A model generated the notes under the pieces. The model searched no databases. It had not been told where the DNA came from and saw nothing but the letters and a program-made list of their open reading frames with translations. Positions 55,092-63,678 of a stretch of 64,000 nucleotides of DNA are shown here, piece by piece. How positions within the stretch are numbered: the stretch's first letter is position 1; each line of letters begins with the position of its first letter. The stretch is from PGZG01 sp046292765 (GTDB lineage Bacteria; Pseudomonadota; Gammaproteobacteria; Pseudomonadales; Alcanivoracaceae). The stretch is taken from assembly GCA_046292765.1 (NCBI GenBank), contig JBKBQA010000001.1:759094-823093 (forward strand), written 5' to 3'. Both the position numbers and the translations under genes were made by a program.

Positions 55092-56390
55092 CTATTCTGC
55101 CACCTGATAGCAGTTACCACCCTTACGCTTGGCTTGGTACATGGCCTCGTCCGCACGCCGCATCAACACTTCCGGCAAGCTGCCGCCATCGGGCAGGGCG
55201 ATGCCAATACTGGCGCCGAGCACCACTGAGACGTTGCCACAGGCCAGTGGCTCATTGCTGATCTCCAGTAGCTTGCGGGCGACGGTTTCGGCGGCCTCAT
55301 GGGGAGCGTCTGCACTGACCACGATACAGAACTCATCGCCGCCCACCCGGGCAATCAGGTCGCTTTGACGCATGGCATGCTGGAAGCGATCCGAGATTGC
55401 TTTCAGCACCACGTCGCCGGCATGATGACCGTGACTGTCGTTCACTTCCTTGAAGCGGTCCAGATCCAGATACAGTAGCGCCAGCTTCTGGGCACCGTAG
55501 GCAATGCGTCTTGGCAGTAATCGCTCAAGACCGCGACGGTTGATCAGACCGGTGAGCGGGTCGCGCTCGCTTTCCCGGCGTAATTCGTTCTCCCGTTGTT
55601 GCCGTTCACTGACATCCTGAAAGGCGATGCTAACGCCGGCGATAAAGCCTTTGTCGTCTTTCAGTGGGGTGGCGATGATCTCGGCAGGAAAGTTCATGTG
55701 TTGACGGTTGGCGGTGGTCACGCCGTTCCAGCGCTCCCCGGCGAGGCAGGCTTTCAGCATTTCGTCCAGTGAGCGGGTAGAGGCTGGACCCGATACGTGG
55801 CTGGCCAAGGGGTTGCCGATAATGGTACCGGTCTGGCCCAGTAGCGCATGCGCCGCCGGGTTGGCAAAGATGATGTTGCCGCGGCGGTCGAGGCTGAGAA
55901 TGCCTTCGCCGATGGACTTCAGTAGCAATTCGTTGTGGTGTTTCAGGCGCTCCACTTCCTGCAGGGAGCGGGTGAGGGCATTATTGGCTTGCACCAGCTC
56001 GCGCCCGCGACGGTCGAGTTCAAGGAATACCCTGACCTTGCCCTGCAGCATTTCCGAGTTGATCGGCTTGGTCAGGAAGTCCACCGCCCCGCTGGCATAA
56101 CCTTTCATGACGTGCTCGAGATCGCGGTTGATGGCAGTGACGAAAATGATCGGCACCGCCCGGGTGCGGATGCCCTGCTGCATCAACGTGGCGACTTCGT
56201 AGCCGTCCATGCCGGGCATCTGGACATCCAGCAGCACCACGGCAACATCATGATCCTTGAGCAGGTGCAGCGCTTCTTCGCCGGAGGCGGCCTGGAGCAG
56301 TTCAATATCGAAATCGTCGAGCAGCGCTTCCAGCGCAATCCGGTTAGCGGGCTGGTCGTCCACAACCAGCACGGCGGGTTTACCTGACAT
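55092..56390 (-). CDS. response regulator diguanylate cyclase (receiver-PAS-GGDEF)
   Basis: 432 residues. The receiver (4-120) has the phosphoacceptor in VVLLDVQMPGMDGYEV, Thr in IFVTAIN and Lys in FLTKPI, so it looks functional. A PAS domain (about 150-265) and a GGDEF domain (270-430) follow, with the motif RVGGDEFCIVV and an RQSD inhibition site five residues upstream. Makes c-di-GMP when phosphorylated. The cognate kinase is not adjacent; the hybrid kinase at 23260 is far away. Confidence 0.93.
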   Translation of the reverse strand: MSGKPAVLVVDDQPANRIALEALLDDFDIELLQAASGEEALHLLKDHDVAVVLLDVQMPGMDGYEVATLMQQGIRTRAVPIIFVTAINRDLEHVMKGYASGAVDFLTKPINSEMLQGKVRVFLELDRRGRELVQANNALTRSLQEVERLKHHNELLLKSIGEGILSLDRRGNIIFANPAAHALLGQTGTIIGNPLASHVSGPASTRSLDEMLKACLAGERWNGVTTANRQHMNFPAEIIATPLKDDKGFIAGVSIAFQDVSERQQRENELRRESERDPLTGLINRRGLERLLPRRIAYGAQKLALLYLDLDRFKEVNDSHGHHAGDVVLKAISDRFQHAMRQSDLIARVGGDEFCIVVSADAPHEAAETVARKLLEISNEPLACGNVSVVLGASIGIALPDGGSLPEVLMRRADEAMYQAKRKGGNCYQVAE

Positions 56391-56546
56391 GCGTTTCGCT
56401 CTCCCTAACCACCCGGGGGCATGGCCCGGGTTTGAATTTTGTTATCAGCGCGGTCGCTGTCTTGTCACTTTGTCCTGAATGTTAGCAAAATGCCAGCCTT
56501 GGTAAGCGTCATCACGGAACCCATCGGTCACTCTGGAGCCCCCACT

Positions 56547-56930
56547 ATGAACAACCCTGACGTTGGCAAGCTGATCCTGCGTATCGCGCTGGGTTTCATG
56601 ATGCTGCTGCACGGTATCAACAAGCTGTTCCATGGCATCAGTGCCATTTCCGGGATGTTGGTGGCTCATGGGTTGCCGGGGTGGCTGGCGTTCGGGGTAT
56701 TTATCGGTGAGATCGTTGCCCCTCTGATGGTGCTGCTCGGGCTACAGACCCGGGTCGGCGCCGGGTTGATGGTGATCAATATGCTGTTTGCCATTTTTCT
56801 TGCCCACAGCCACCAGATATTTACCCTTACCAGCCATGGCGGCTGGGGCATCGAATTGCAGGCCTTCTACCTGTTCACCGCCGCAGCGCTGGTGTTCCTG
56901 GGGGGTGGCAGGTATGTGATTAAAAACTGA
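56547..56930 (+). CDS. DoxX family membrane protein
   Basis: 127 residues with four membrane helices. The ATG at 56547 (MNNPDVGKLILRIALG) has GGAG nine bases upstream. Motifs GFMMLLHGINKLFHG and FGVFIGEIVAPLMVLLG are typical of DoxX/YphA-type proteins, which are linked to redox or membrane stress. Its stop abuts that of the convergent TM2 gene with no gap. Confidence 0.88.
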   Translation: MNNPDVGKLILRIALGFMMLLHGINKLFHGISAISGMLVAHGLPGWLAFGVFIGEIVAPLMVLLGLQTRVGAGLMVINMLFAIFLAHSHQIFTLTSHGGWGIELQAFYLFTAAALVFLGGGRYVIKN

Positions 56931-57335
56931 TCAGAGGCCGGCGTGGTTGCGTTGGTCGATCTGGCGGTTCAGGGTCCAGTAGTCGTAGAGGATGCCGATC
57001 CCGAACAGCCCGATAGTCAGCAGCCAGATCAGCCCGGTTATCCATTTGCCGAGGTAAAAGCGGTGGATGCCAAAAATGCCGAGGAACGTCAGCAGGATCC
57101 AGCTGACGTTGTAGCTCGCCGGGCCGGCGAGAAAGCGCCGGTCCGCCTTGCGATCCATGCCGGGGATCAGGAACAGGTCGATGATCCAGCCGATGAACAG
57201 CAGGCCCAGGGTGAAGAACCAGATCGTGCCGGTGATCGGTTTGCCGTAATAGAACCGGTGTGCGCCCATAAAACCGAAAATCCACAGGCAGTAGCCGATA
57301 AATTTGCTGTGAGTGTCCTGTCGAGTCGGGGTCAT
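56931..57335 (-). CDS. protein with two TM2 domains
   Basis: 134 residues. Two tandem TM2 units, each with a G(F/I)...G.HRFY.GK signature (FMGAHRFYYGKPITG and IFGIHRFYLGKWITG), predict four membrane helices. The function of TM2 proteins in bacteria is unknown. It lies 17 nt downstream of purT on the same strand. Confidence 0.88.
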   Translation of the reverse strand: MTPTRQDTHSKFIGYCLWIFGFMGAHRFYYGKPITGTIWFFTLGLLFIGWIIDLFLIPGMDRKADRRFLAGPASYNVSWILLTFLGIFGIHRFYLGKWITGLIWLLTIGLFGIGILYDYWTLNRQIDQRNHAGL

Positions 57336-57352
57336 GAGGTTTGTCCTTCCGG

Positions 57353-58534
57353 TCAGAGACTAACGTGGATCTTGCTGATCACCCGTAACGCCTTGTCGAT
57401 GGCGCCGTCGATGCTTTCATCCCGTGCCAGCGCCACACCCAGACGTCGCTCGCCTTGCACTTCCGGTTTGCCGAACAGGCGCAGGTCGGTGTCGGCTTCT
57501 GCCAGTGCTTTGTGGAGGTTGCCGTAACGCATGTCGTTGGAGGCACCCGCTACCAGCAATACAGCGGAAGCTGAGGGGCCATACTGACGGATCGCGGGCA
57601 CCGGCAGACCAAGGATGGCACGGGCATGGAGTGCAAACTCGGAGAGATTTTGCGAAATGAGGGTGACGAGGCCGGTGTCGTGGGGCCGCGGCGACACCTC
57701 GCTGAAGTAAACCTGATCACCCTTGACGAACAGCTCGACCCCAAAGATGCCATGGCCGCCCAGTGCGGCAGTAACGGCCGCCGCGATGCTCTGGGCTTCC
57801 CCGAGCGCCACATCGCTCATCGGTTGTGGTTGCCAGGATTCCCGGTAGTCGCCTTTTTCCTGACGATGGCCAATCGGAGCGCAGAAGCTGGTGCCGTCGC
57901 GATGGCACACGGTCAGCAGGGTAATTTCGTAATCGAAATCAACAAAGCCCTCAACAATCACCTTGCCCTTGCCGGTGCGTCCGCCGGACTGGGCATAGTC
58001 CCAGGCAGGCTCGACGTCGTCCTCACGTTTTACCGTGCTCTGACCCTTGCCGGAGGAGGACATGATCGGCTTCACCACGCAGGGAATACCGACAGTTTCA
58101 ATCGCTGCCAGATATTCCTCGCGGGTTTCGGCGAAGCGGTAGGGAGACGTTGACAGGTTCAGCTCTTCCGCCGCCAGCCGGCGGATGCCCTCGCGATTCA
58201 TGGTTAGCTGTGCGGCACGAGCGGTGGGGATCACCTGCCAGCCTTCAGTCTCCAGTTTTACCAGCTCTTGGGTGGCGATGGCTTCGATCTCCGGGACGAT
58301 CAGATGAGGCTTTTCCTGCTCAACCAGAAAACGCAGGGCATCACCATCCAGCATGTTGATGACATGACTGCGGTGCGCCACCTGCATGGCAGGCGCGTTG
58401 GCGTAGCGATCAACAGCAATGACTTCGCAGCCGAGCCGCATTAGCTCGATGACCACTTCCTTGCCAAGTTCACCACTGCCGAGAAACATGACTCGGGTGG
58501 CATGGGGAGCGAGAGGGGTGCCAAGTGTTGTCAT
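57353..58534 (-). CDS. purT: formate-dependent GAR transformylase PurT
   Basis: ATP-grasp enzyme that makes formyl-GAR from formate, 393 residues. The N-terminal MFLGSGELGKEVVIELMRLG, the ATP-grasp loop with VVKPIMSSSGKGQS and a C-terminal FSEVSPRPHDTGLVTLISQ are diagnostic. Housekeeping-type gene, GC-rich, sitting near the end of the accessory stretch. Confidence 0.96.
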   Translation of the reverse strand: MTTLGTPLAPHATRVMFLGSGELGKEVVIELMRLGCEVIAVDRYANAPAMQVAHRSHVINMLDGDALRFLVEQEKPHLIVPEIEAIATQELVKLETEGWQVIPTARAAQLTMNREGIRRLAAEELNLSTSPYRFAETREEYLAAIETVGIPCVVKPIMSSSGKGQSTVKREDDVEPAWDYAQSGGRTGKGKVIVEGFVDFDYEITLLTVCHRDGTSFCAPIGHRQEKGDYRESWQPQPMSDVALGEAQSIAAAVTAALGGHGIFGVELFVKGDQVYFSEVSPRPHDTGLVTLISQNLSEFALHARAILGLPVPAIRQYGPSASAVLLVAGASNDMRYGNLHKALAEADTDLRLFGKPEVQGERRLGVALARDESIDGAIDKALRVISKIHVSL

Positions 58535-58579
58535 CGTGTTCCTGATACCAAGCGTGGATATGCGCCGCCCCGGAGGCGG

Positions 58580-61162
58580 CTACGGGGTGCTGCCACCCTG
58601 TTTGGCGGCAGCGTCGGCAATTTTCTTCAGCACTACCTTGATGTCGGCGGCCATCAGTCCGGCGCGCTGGTAACGCTTGTCCGGATCCTTCTCAAGTGCC
58701 CGGTTCAGCACGATCGACACCCAGGGGGCCGTGCGCTTGATGCCGGGGCGGGTCTGGAGGATATCCGGATGCGGTTCGGTGGCGATCTGATACATGATCT
58801 GGGCGGCGTTTTCGGCCTGGAACGGTAGCTCGCCGGTGAGCATCTGATACAGCACCACCCCCAGCGAGAAGATGTCGGACCGGCCATCCACCCGTTTGCC
58901 GGTGACCTGCTCCGGCGACATGTAGCTTGGTGTACCCACCACCATACCGGTCTTGGTACGGCTGGAGTTGTTGACGCGGGCAATGCCGAAGTCGGTGATC
59001 TTGATCTGGCTGGACTCCGGGTCAAACATCAGGTTGGCGGGCTTGATATCCCGATGGACGATACTGTTGACATGAGCATAGTCCAGCGCGTCGGCGCAGC
59101 GGCCAATAATGTTCAACACCGTGTTGATGGGCATCAGCTTGTCTGGCTTGGTATAGCGCAACAGATCATGGCCGCTCAGGAACTCCATGGCGATGTAGGC
59201 GAGATCATGCTCTTCGCCAGCATCGTAAACGGTGACAATGTTCGGATGGTTCAGCTTGCCGGCGGCTTCTGCCTCGCGGAAGAACCGTTCCTTGACCTCG
59301 GTGAGTTCCTCATCGCCGAACTCTTGCGACAGCGCCAGTGTCTTGATCGCCACCACCCGGTTGATCTTCGGGTCTCTGCCCTGATAGACAATCCCCATGG
59401 CGCCACGTCCCAGCTCTTTCTCGACCTGATAGCGGCCGAGCATTGGCTTCTCGAAACTGGCATCGGTGCTGCCGGCCAGCAGGGTGTCGGTGGTGGAGCC
59501 TCCTCCCACTGCGCGGGCGCCGAAGATGATGGTGTCCTGAGCGTCATTGGCGCGTTTGGTGCGCTGGGTGATATCGCGGAAATTCGGGTCAAACTTCGCC
59601 ATGTACTGGTACACGGCGCTGGCCTTGTTGAACTGGCGCTTGCGCTCGAAATCCGTGGCCAGATTGTAGAGCACATCCATCACCTCTTCCGACAGCGGCA
59701 CGCGGCGGAATTTCTCGAATGCCATGTCGAGCTGGCCCTGCTGTTGGAAAGCAAGGCCGAGCATACGATTCGATTCGGCGGATTCCTTTTCCGATTTTTC
59801 CTTGCCCTGTTCGGTGGTGAGGAAATGCTTGGTGGTCAGCGCCAGATGGCCGACAAACAGCAGGGCCGCCGGGAAGGTCAGTGGTAACCAGATGCCCTGA
59901 ACACCGAGTAACACGATCTCGACCCCGATCAAGGCCACCAGCAGCACGGCAGATACTGCTGCGCCGAGGCCCGCGCCGAGACGGGGCAATGCCAGCATCA
60001 GGTACAGCACCACGATCAGAATCGTGATCCAGCGTGTCGGGCTGGCCCAGGCCGGCATGACAAAAAAGTTTTCATTGAGAATGCTGGCAACGTTGTGGGC
60101 CAGAATTTGCACCGGCTGTTGGGGCCGCTGCAGCGGTGTTTTCAGGGAAGAGCCCAGACCGTAGGCGGTGGGGCCGATCAGGACCACTCGATCACGATAC
60201 TTGTCGGTGGCCACGCGACCACTGTAGACATCGAAGAAAGAATCGGTGGCGATGGCGGACTGATTGTCACGATCACTATAGAAAAACGTATTCATGCGCA
60301 GATCGTCACCGGTGCGAATGGTGAGATTGCCAAGGCGCACTCCGTCGGCGGTGGTGCGGATATCTTCGTTGGTCAGGTTTAGGCTGCGCGCGGCAATCTG
60401 CAGCGACAAAGACGGGTACAGCTCGCCGTAGTGGTTGACCAGCAGTGGCTCGCTGCGCAATCCGCCATCAGCATCGAGGGTGATAATCAGGTGCCCGACG
60501 GCGGCAGCGGCTTCGCCGAGGGCCGCCAGTGGCGCGGTCATGGAGCGAGTGCTGAGTGGCATGCCGGGCATATTGGTGCCGTCGACCTGAACCTGCTGGC
60601 GCTGGATGTAGAGCGGTACCGGGCTGTCCGGGCGACCGATCGGTACCCCCTCGATCATTTGCAGGCCCATGACCACATTGCCGGCCTGACGAATGCTGGC
60701 GCTCAGTCGGCTGTCGGTGTCGAGCTGGACACTGGCGCGTTCGAGGCGGTCGCCGAGATGGGTAAGATCGTTAAAGTGGAGGTTGTCCGGCTCGCTCTGC
60801 GACAGCGAGCTGCTCTGCCAGAACAGACGCAGGTCGCGAATTTCTTTCAGGCCCGGATCAGTTTGCGGTTCTGACAGGAAAATACTCAGCCCAACGACCT
60901 TTGCGCCGGCGCCGTGCAGCTTGTCGATCATGCCGGCGAGGATATCGCGGGGCCAGGGCCAGCGGCCGAGGTTATCAATGCTCTGGTCATCAATGGCCAA
61001 TACTGCGACGCGGGTACCGGGATTGCGGTCAGCACTGCGTACGCCCAGATCATAGGTGGCCAGTTCCAGACCGCTCAGCGGGCCGCTGCGGCTCAGGGTA
61101 ATCATCAGTAACGTAATAATGACCACGGCGAACCAGTCAGAGGTCCAGAATTTCCGTTTCAT
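58580..61162 (-). CDS. CHASE2 domain Ser/Thr protein kinase
   Basis: 860 residues from the ATG at 61162. An N-terminal membrane helix precedes an extracytoplasmic CHASE2 sensor (about 30-340; VAVLAIDDQSIDNLGRWPW). Three more helices lie near 350-420, a TPR-like segment at 450-520 and a Hanks-type kinase at about 575-830. The kinase has GRGAMGIVYQG, the lysine in VVAIKTL, HRDIKPANLM, DFGIARV and a SYMSPEQ activation loop, so it appears active. The topology (sensor outside, kinase inside) is reversed relative to PASTA kinases, where the kinase comes first. Confidence 0.92.
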   Translation of the reverse strand: MKRKFWTSDWFAVVIITLLMITLSRSGPLSGLELATYDLGVRSADRNPGTRVAVLAIDDQSIDNLGRWPWPRDILAGMIDKLHGAGAKVVGLSIFLSEPQTDPGLKEIRDLRLFWQSSSLSQSEPDNLHFNDLTHLGDRLERASVQLDTDSRLSASIRQAGNVVMGLQMIEGVPIGRPDSPVPLYIQRQQVQVDGTNMPGMPLSTRSMTAPLAALGEAAAAVGHLIITLDADGGLRSEPLLVNHYGELYPSLSLQIAARSLNLTNEDIRTTADGVRLGNLTIRTGDDLRMNTFFYSDRDNQSAIATDSFFDVYSGRVATDKYRDRVVLIGPTAYGLGSSLKTPLQRPQQPVQILAHNVASILNENFFVMPAWASPTRWITILIVVLYLMLALPRLGAGLGAAVSAVLLVALIGVEIVLLGVQGIWLPLTFPAALLFVGHLALTTKHFLTTEQGKEKSEKESAESNRMLGLAFQQQGQLDMAFEKFRRVPLSEEVMDVLYNLATDFERKRQFNKASAVYQYMAKFDPNFRDITQRTKRANDAQDTIIFGARAVGGGSTTDTLLAGSTDASFEKPMLGRYQVEKELGRGAMGIVYQGRDPKINRVVAIKTLALSQEFGDEELTEVKERFFREAEAAGKLNHPNIVTVYDAGEEHDLAYIAMEFLSGHDLLRYTKPDKLMPINTVLNIIGRCADALDYAHVNSIVHRDIKPANLMFDPESSQIKITDFGIARVNNSSRTKTGMVVGTPSYMSPEQVTGKRVDGRSDIFSLGVVLYQMLTGELPFQAENAAQIMYQIATEPHPDILQTRPGIKRTAPWVSIVLNRALEKDPDKRYQRAGLMAADIKVVLKKIADAAAKQGGSTP

Positions 61163-61292
61163 GTATAGCCCCGATCCGAGAACAGGTGCCAACCGGCGGA
61201 TGGCACGAACAAGGGGCATTTATAGCACACAGAGGCGCCCGGCGGGTGGCTCGGCTACCATTACCTCACGGTCGTGTCGGAGAGGGTTGAGG

Positions 61293-61754
61293 GTGTCGGA
61301 AAATCAGCAGCACGAGGTCTGGATGGAAGCGGCGCTGGCACTGGCGGAGCAGGCGGCGGGGCAGGGGGAGGTCCCGGTCGGGGCGGTGCTGGTGCGTGAT
61401 GGCGAGATTGTCGGGCGGGGCTGGAATCGTCCCATTGGCAGTGCCGATCCCAGCGCCCATGCGGAGGTGGTGGCGTTGCGGGATGCGGCTGCCCGACTCG
61501 GTAATTACCGTCTTGCCGGCAGCACCCTTTACGTGACCATTGAGCCCTGCACCATGTGTTTCGGTGCGCTCATGCATGCGCGCGTGGCAGCGCTGGTCTA
61601 TGGCGCCCGCGAGCCGCGCGCTGGCGTTTGTGGTAGCCAGCTCGATCTGCCGGCACAGACGTTCTACAACCATCGTCTCGAGGTGATCGGCGGGGTGTTG
61701 GCTGAGCGCTCCAGCACTCTGCTCAAGGCCTTCTTCGCCGACCGTCGCCGCTAG
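61293..61754 (+). CDS. tadA: tRNA-specific adenosine deaminase TadA
   Basis: Converts A34 to inosine in tRNA-Arg. 153 residues from a GTG at 61293 (MSENQQHEVWMEAALALAEQ) with GAGGG upstream; an ATG at 61323 would cut conserved sequence. Zinc and catalytic residues are intact: HAE in PSAHAEVVALRDAA and the second motif in TIEPCTMCFGAL. It faces mltF convergently. In many relatives it lies close to guaA; here 31.6 kb separate them. Confidence 0.95.
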   Translation: MSENQQHEVWMEAALALAEQAAGQGEVPVGAVLVRDGEIVGRGWNRPIGSADPSAHAEVVALRDAAARLGNYRLAGSTLYVTIEPCTMCFGALMHARVAALVYGAREPRAGVCGSQLDLPAQTFYNHRLEVIGGVLAERSSTLLKAFFADRRR

Positions 61755-61764
61755 GGAAGGCCAA

Positions 61765-63189
61765 TCAGCCGGCTGGGGTGGCGTCCAGCATGGCAATCAT
61801 GCCGGGGCCGTGGCGGTTGGATTCGCTTGCCCATACCAGCAGGTCGTAATACTGGCGGATATGGCGAACATAGATCACCGATTGCATGCCGCCGCGGGCA
61901 TAGCCGTGGCGGGTGTCGCGGTAGAAGTCCGGGTTGCGCAGCAGCGGCAGGCGCTGTTGCACGTCGGCCCAGACATCCGGGTTGCCGCCCTGACGCTGGG
62001 TCAACACCCGGGCATCCTCTACATGGCCGAAGCCGACGTTGTAGGCGGCAATGGCCATCCACATACGGTCCGGTTCCGGAATCCGCGCTGGAATCCGGTC
62101 GTGGATCTTGCGCAGGTAGGCAGCACCGGCCCGGATGCTCTGCAGTGGATCGGTGCGGTCGCTGACACCCATTTCGGCGGCGGTACGCTGGGTCAGCATC
62201 ATCAGGCCGCGGACGCCGGTCGGAGATACTGCATCGGCGTCCCAGAGCGACTCCTGGTATCCCATCGCGGCCAGCAGCCGCCAGTCAAAGCCGAACTCCT
62301 GGCCGGCGGCGCGGAAGGCCTCGGCATACTGGGAGAGTCGGCCATCAATGTGGCGCAGGAAGGAACGTGACGAATACAGGTTCATTTGCACGGCAGTGCT
62401 GTAGAAGCGGCTTTCCAGTCGCGCTACGGTGCCGTCGGCCTTGCGTTGGGTGAGGAAGCGCTGGGTCGCCAGATAGAGGCTGTCGTCACTGCTCTTGCGC
62501 AGTGCCCAGCCAAGCTGACGATCGGCCAGGCTGAATCCGCCGGCGAGCTCCGGGAATAGCGCCCGGTGCAGTCGCCAGGAGTTTTCGTCGACGATGGCGA
62601 GGTCGAAATAGCCCTCATCGACAAGGCTGAGCAAGCGCTCGGTGCTGACGTCGTGCACGGCCTGAAACTCAAGGTCCTGACCGTGGCGGATCAGTTCGAG
62701 CAGGGATTCTTCCTGACCACTGCCGGCCAGCACCGCAATCCGCCGGCCAGTGAGCTCGGCCAGACTGGCCGGGCCAGTTTCGCCGGCCCGGCCGATGATG
62801 AGGTCTGAGTTGTTCAGGTAACCGCCAGTAAAGCGCAAGCGCGACTGACGCTCGGGGGTGATGGCCAGTGCTGCCGCGGCTATGTCCGCCCGGCCACTGC
62901 GAACCATGCCAATCAGTGCCGGCAGGTTGTCTGCAGGCACCATTCTCAGTGATACACCAAGTTCGTCGGCGAAGGCGCGGGCAAGATTGTATTCAAAGCC
63001 GGTGTCACCGTGTTGATCCTGATACCAGGTGGTCGGTGACGGCCGGGAGGCGACAATCAGCTCGCCCCGAGCCAATACCCGTTCGAGGTCAGAGGGTACC
63101 GGTCGCATTGCCACTAGAGTGGCAGTGACGGTAATCAAGGCCGCCGGCAGGAGCAGGTGGCGGCTTTGTTTTATCAGGGCGCTCATCAT
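61765..63189 (-). CDS. mltF: membrane-bound lytic murein transglycosylase F
   Basis: 474 residues from the ATG at 63189. N-terminal membrane segment (about 10-27), a periplasmic solute-binding-type domain (SBP_bac_3, 35-265; DTGFEYNLARAFADELGVSL) and a C-terminal lytic transglycosylase domain (290-440) with catalytic Glu in MGYQESLWDADAVSPTGVRG. It cleaves peptidoglycan with anhydro-muropeptide formation and acts in recycling. The frame is open 57 codons further upstream but in leader sequence. Confidence 0.94.
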   Translation of the reverse strand: MMSALIKQSRHLLLPAALITVTATLVAMRPVPSDLERVLARGELIVASRPSPTTWYQDQHGDTGFEYNLARAFADELGVSLRMVPADNLPALIGMVRSGRADIAAAALAITPERQSRLRFTGGYLNNSDLIIGRAGETGPASLAELTGRRIAVLAGSGQEESLLELIRHGQDLEFQAVHDVSTERLLSLVDEGYFDLAIVDENSWRLHRALFPELAGGFSLADRQLGWALRKSSDDSLYLATQRFLTQRKADGTVARLESRFYSTAVQMNLYSSRSFLRHIDGRLSQYAEAFRAAGQEFGFDWRLLAAMGYQESLWDADAVSPTGVRGLMMLTQRTAAEMGVSDRTDPLQSIRAGAAYLRKIHDRIPARIPEPDRMWMAIAAYNVGFGHVEDARVLTQRQGGNPDVWADVQQRLPLLRNPDFYRDTRHGYARGGMQSVIYVRHIRQYYDLLVWASESNRHGPGMIAMLDATPAG

Positions 63190-63474
63190 CCGGGTGTATC
63201 CTCTGCTGGTGTTGCCAGTCAGGCCGGTACTGCCGCTTCCGACCGTGATTCTTCCTGAATCACTGGTGCTCTCAGGGGTAAATAATGTGACCCCTGTCAC
63301 TATCTTGGGGTGGACTCTAGCAGTGTCGGGTGAAAGTGGTGGATAGTGATTGTTGGACAATCCGCCGATTTTTCAGCCAGTTAACCATTTTCAGCCGTTC
63401 GCCCGAGTGGCGGCTCAGCTCCTCGCAGGGGCGCATTTGCACGATGGTTCATGGCCATCGGCGGAGAACCCGTC
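63190..63474. other. non-coding region between mltF and the IS110 element
   Basis: About 285 nt that hold the mltF leader and promoter plus small hairpins, for example CGCC/GGCG at about 63400-63412 and CGATGG/CCATCG at about 63442-63460. No gene is supported. The right part may be further repetitive extragenic sequence next to the REP-like palindrome. Confidence 0.4.
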
Positions 63475-63494
63475 GCGGCAGGATTGCCGCTCCT
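63475..63494 (+). repeat. REP-like palindrome, apparent IS110 target
   Basis: Hairpin GCGGCA / TGCCGC with a 4-nt loop, followed by TCCT. Together with the preceding GTC it reads like Pseudomonas-type REP elements (CGCGG...GCCGCTCCTAC). The sequence breaks off after CTCCT, exactly where the IS110 left end appears to begin. Known IS110 relatives of pseudomonads insert into REPs at this kind of position. Only this one copy was recognised in the window. Confidence 0.6.
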
Positions 63495-63504
63495 TGTATC
63501 TCTC

Positions 63505-63678
63505 CCTGGGCGCTGGTTAGCTACCAGCGCTTCGGGTCGGACGGAAGCCTGTGCCGCTCCTGAGGGCTTAGACCCTGCGACGTAGATCAGGCTCCGACCC
63601 ATTCTCTCAACCCTGAACGGTATCCGGGCTCTCCCCTGAGCGGGATGAAGCCGCATAGACAAGGCGAGGAATGGAGAG
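63505..63678 (+). ncRNA. candidate IS110 bridge RNA
   Basis: Three successive structures are visible. A 5' stem-loop GCGCTGGT/ACCAGCGC sits at 63510-63530. A long bulged stem follows: GGGTCGG 63534-63540 with CCGACCC 63594-63600, and AGCCTG 63546-63551 with CAGGCT 63588-63593. It encloses an internal loop and a small AGGG/CCCT hairpin. A third domain around ATCC/GGAT (63622-63646) may close with TCTCTC/GAGAGA (63603-63608, 63674-63679). The left strand of the internal loop contains TGCCGCTCCT (63552-63561), identical to the left flank. This fits a target-binding loop followed by a donor-binding loop. Exact ends are estimates. Confidence 0.65.
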
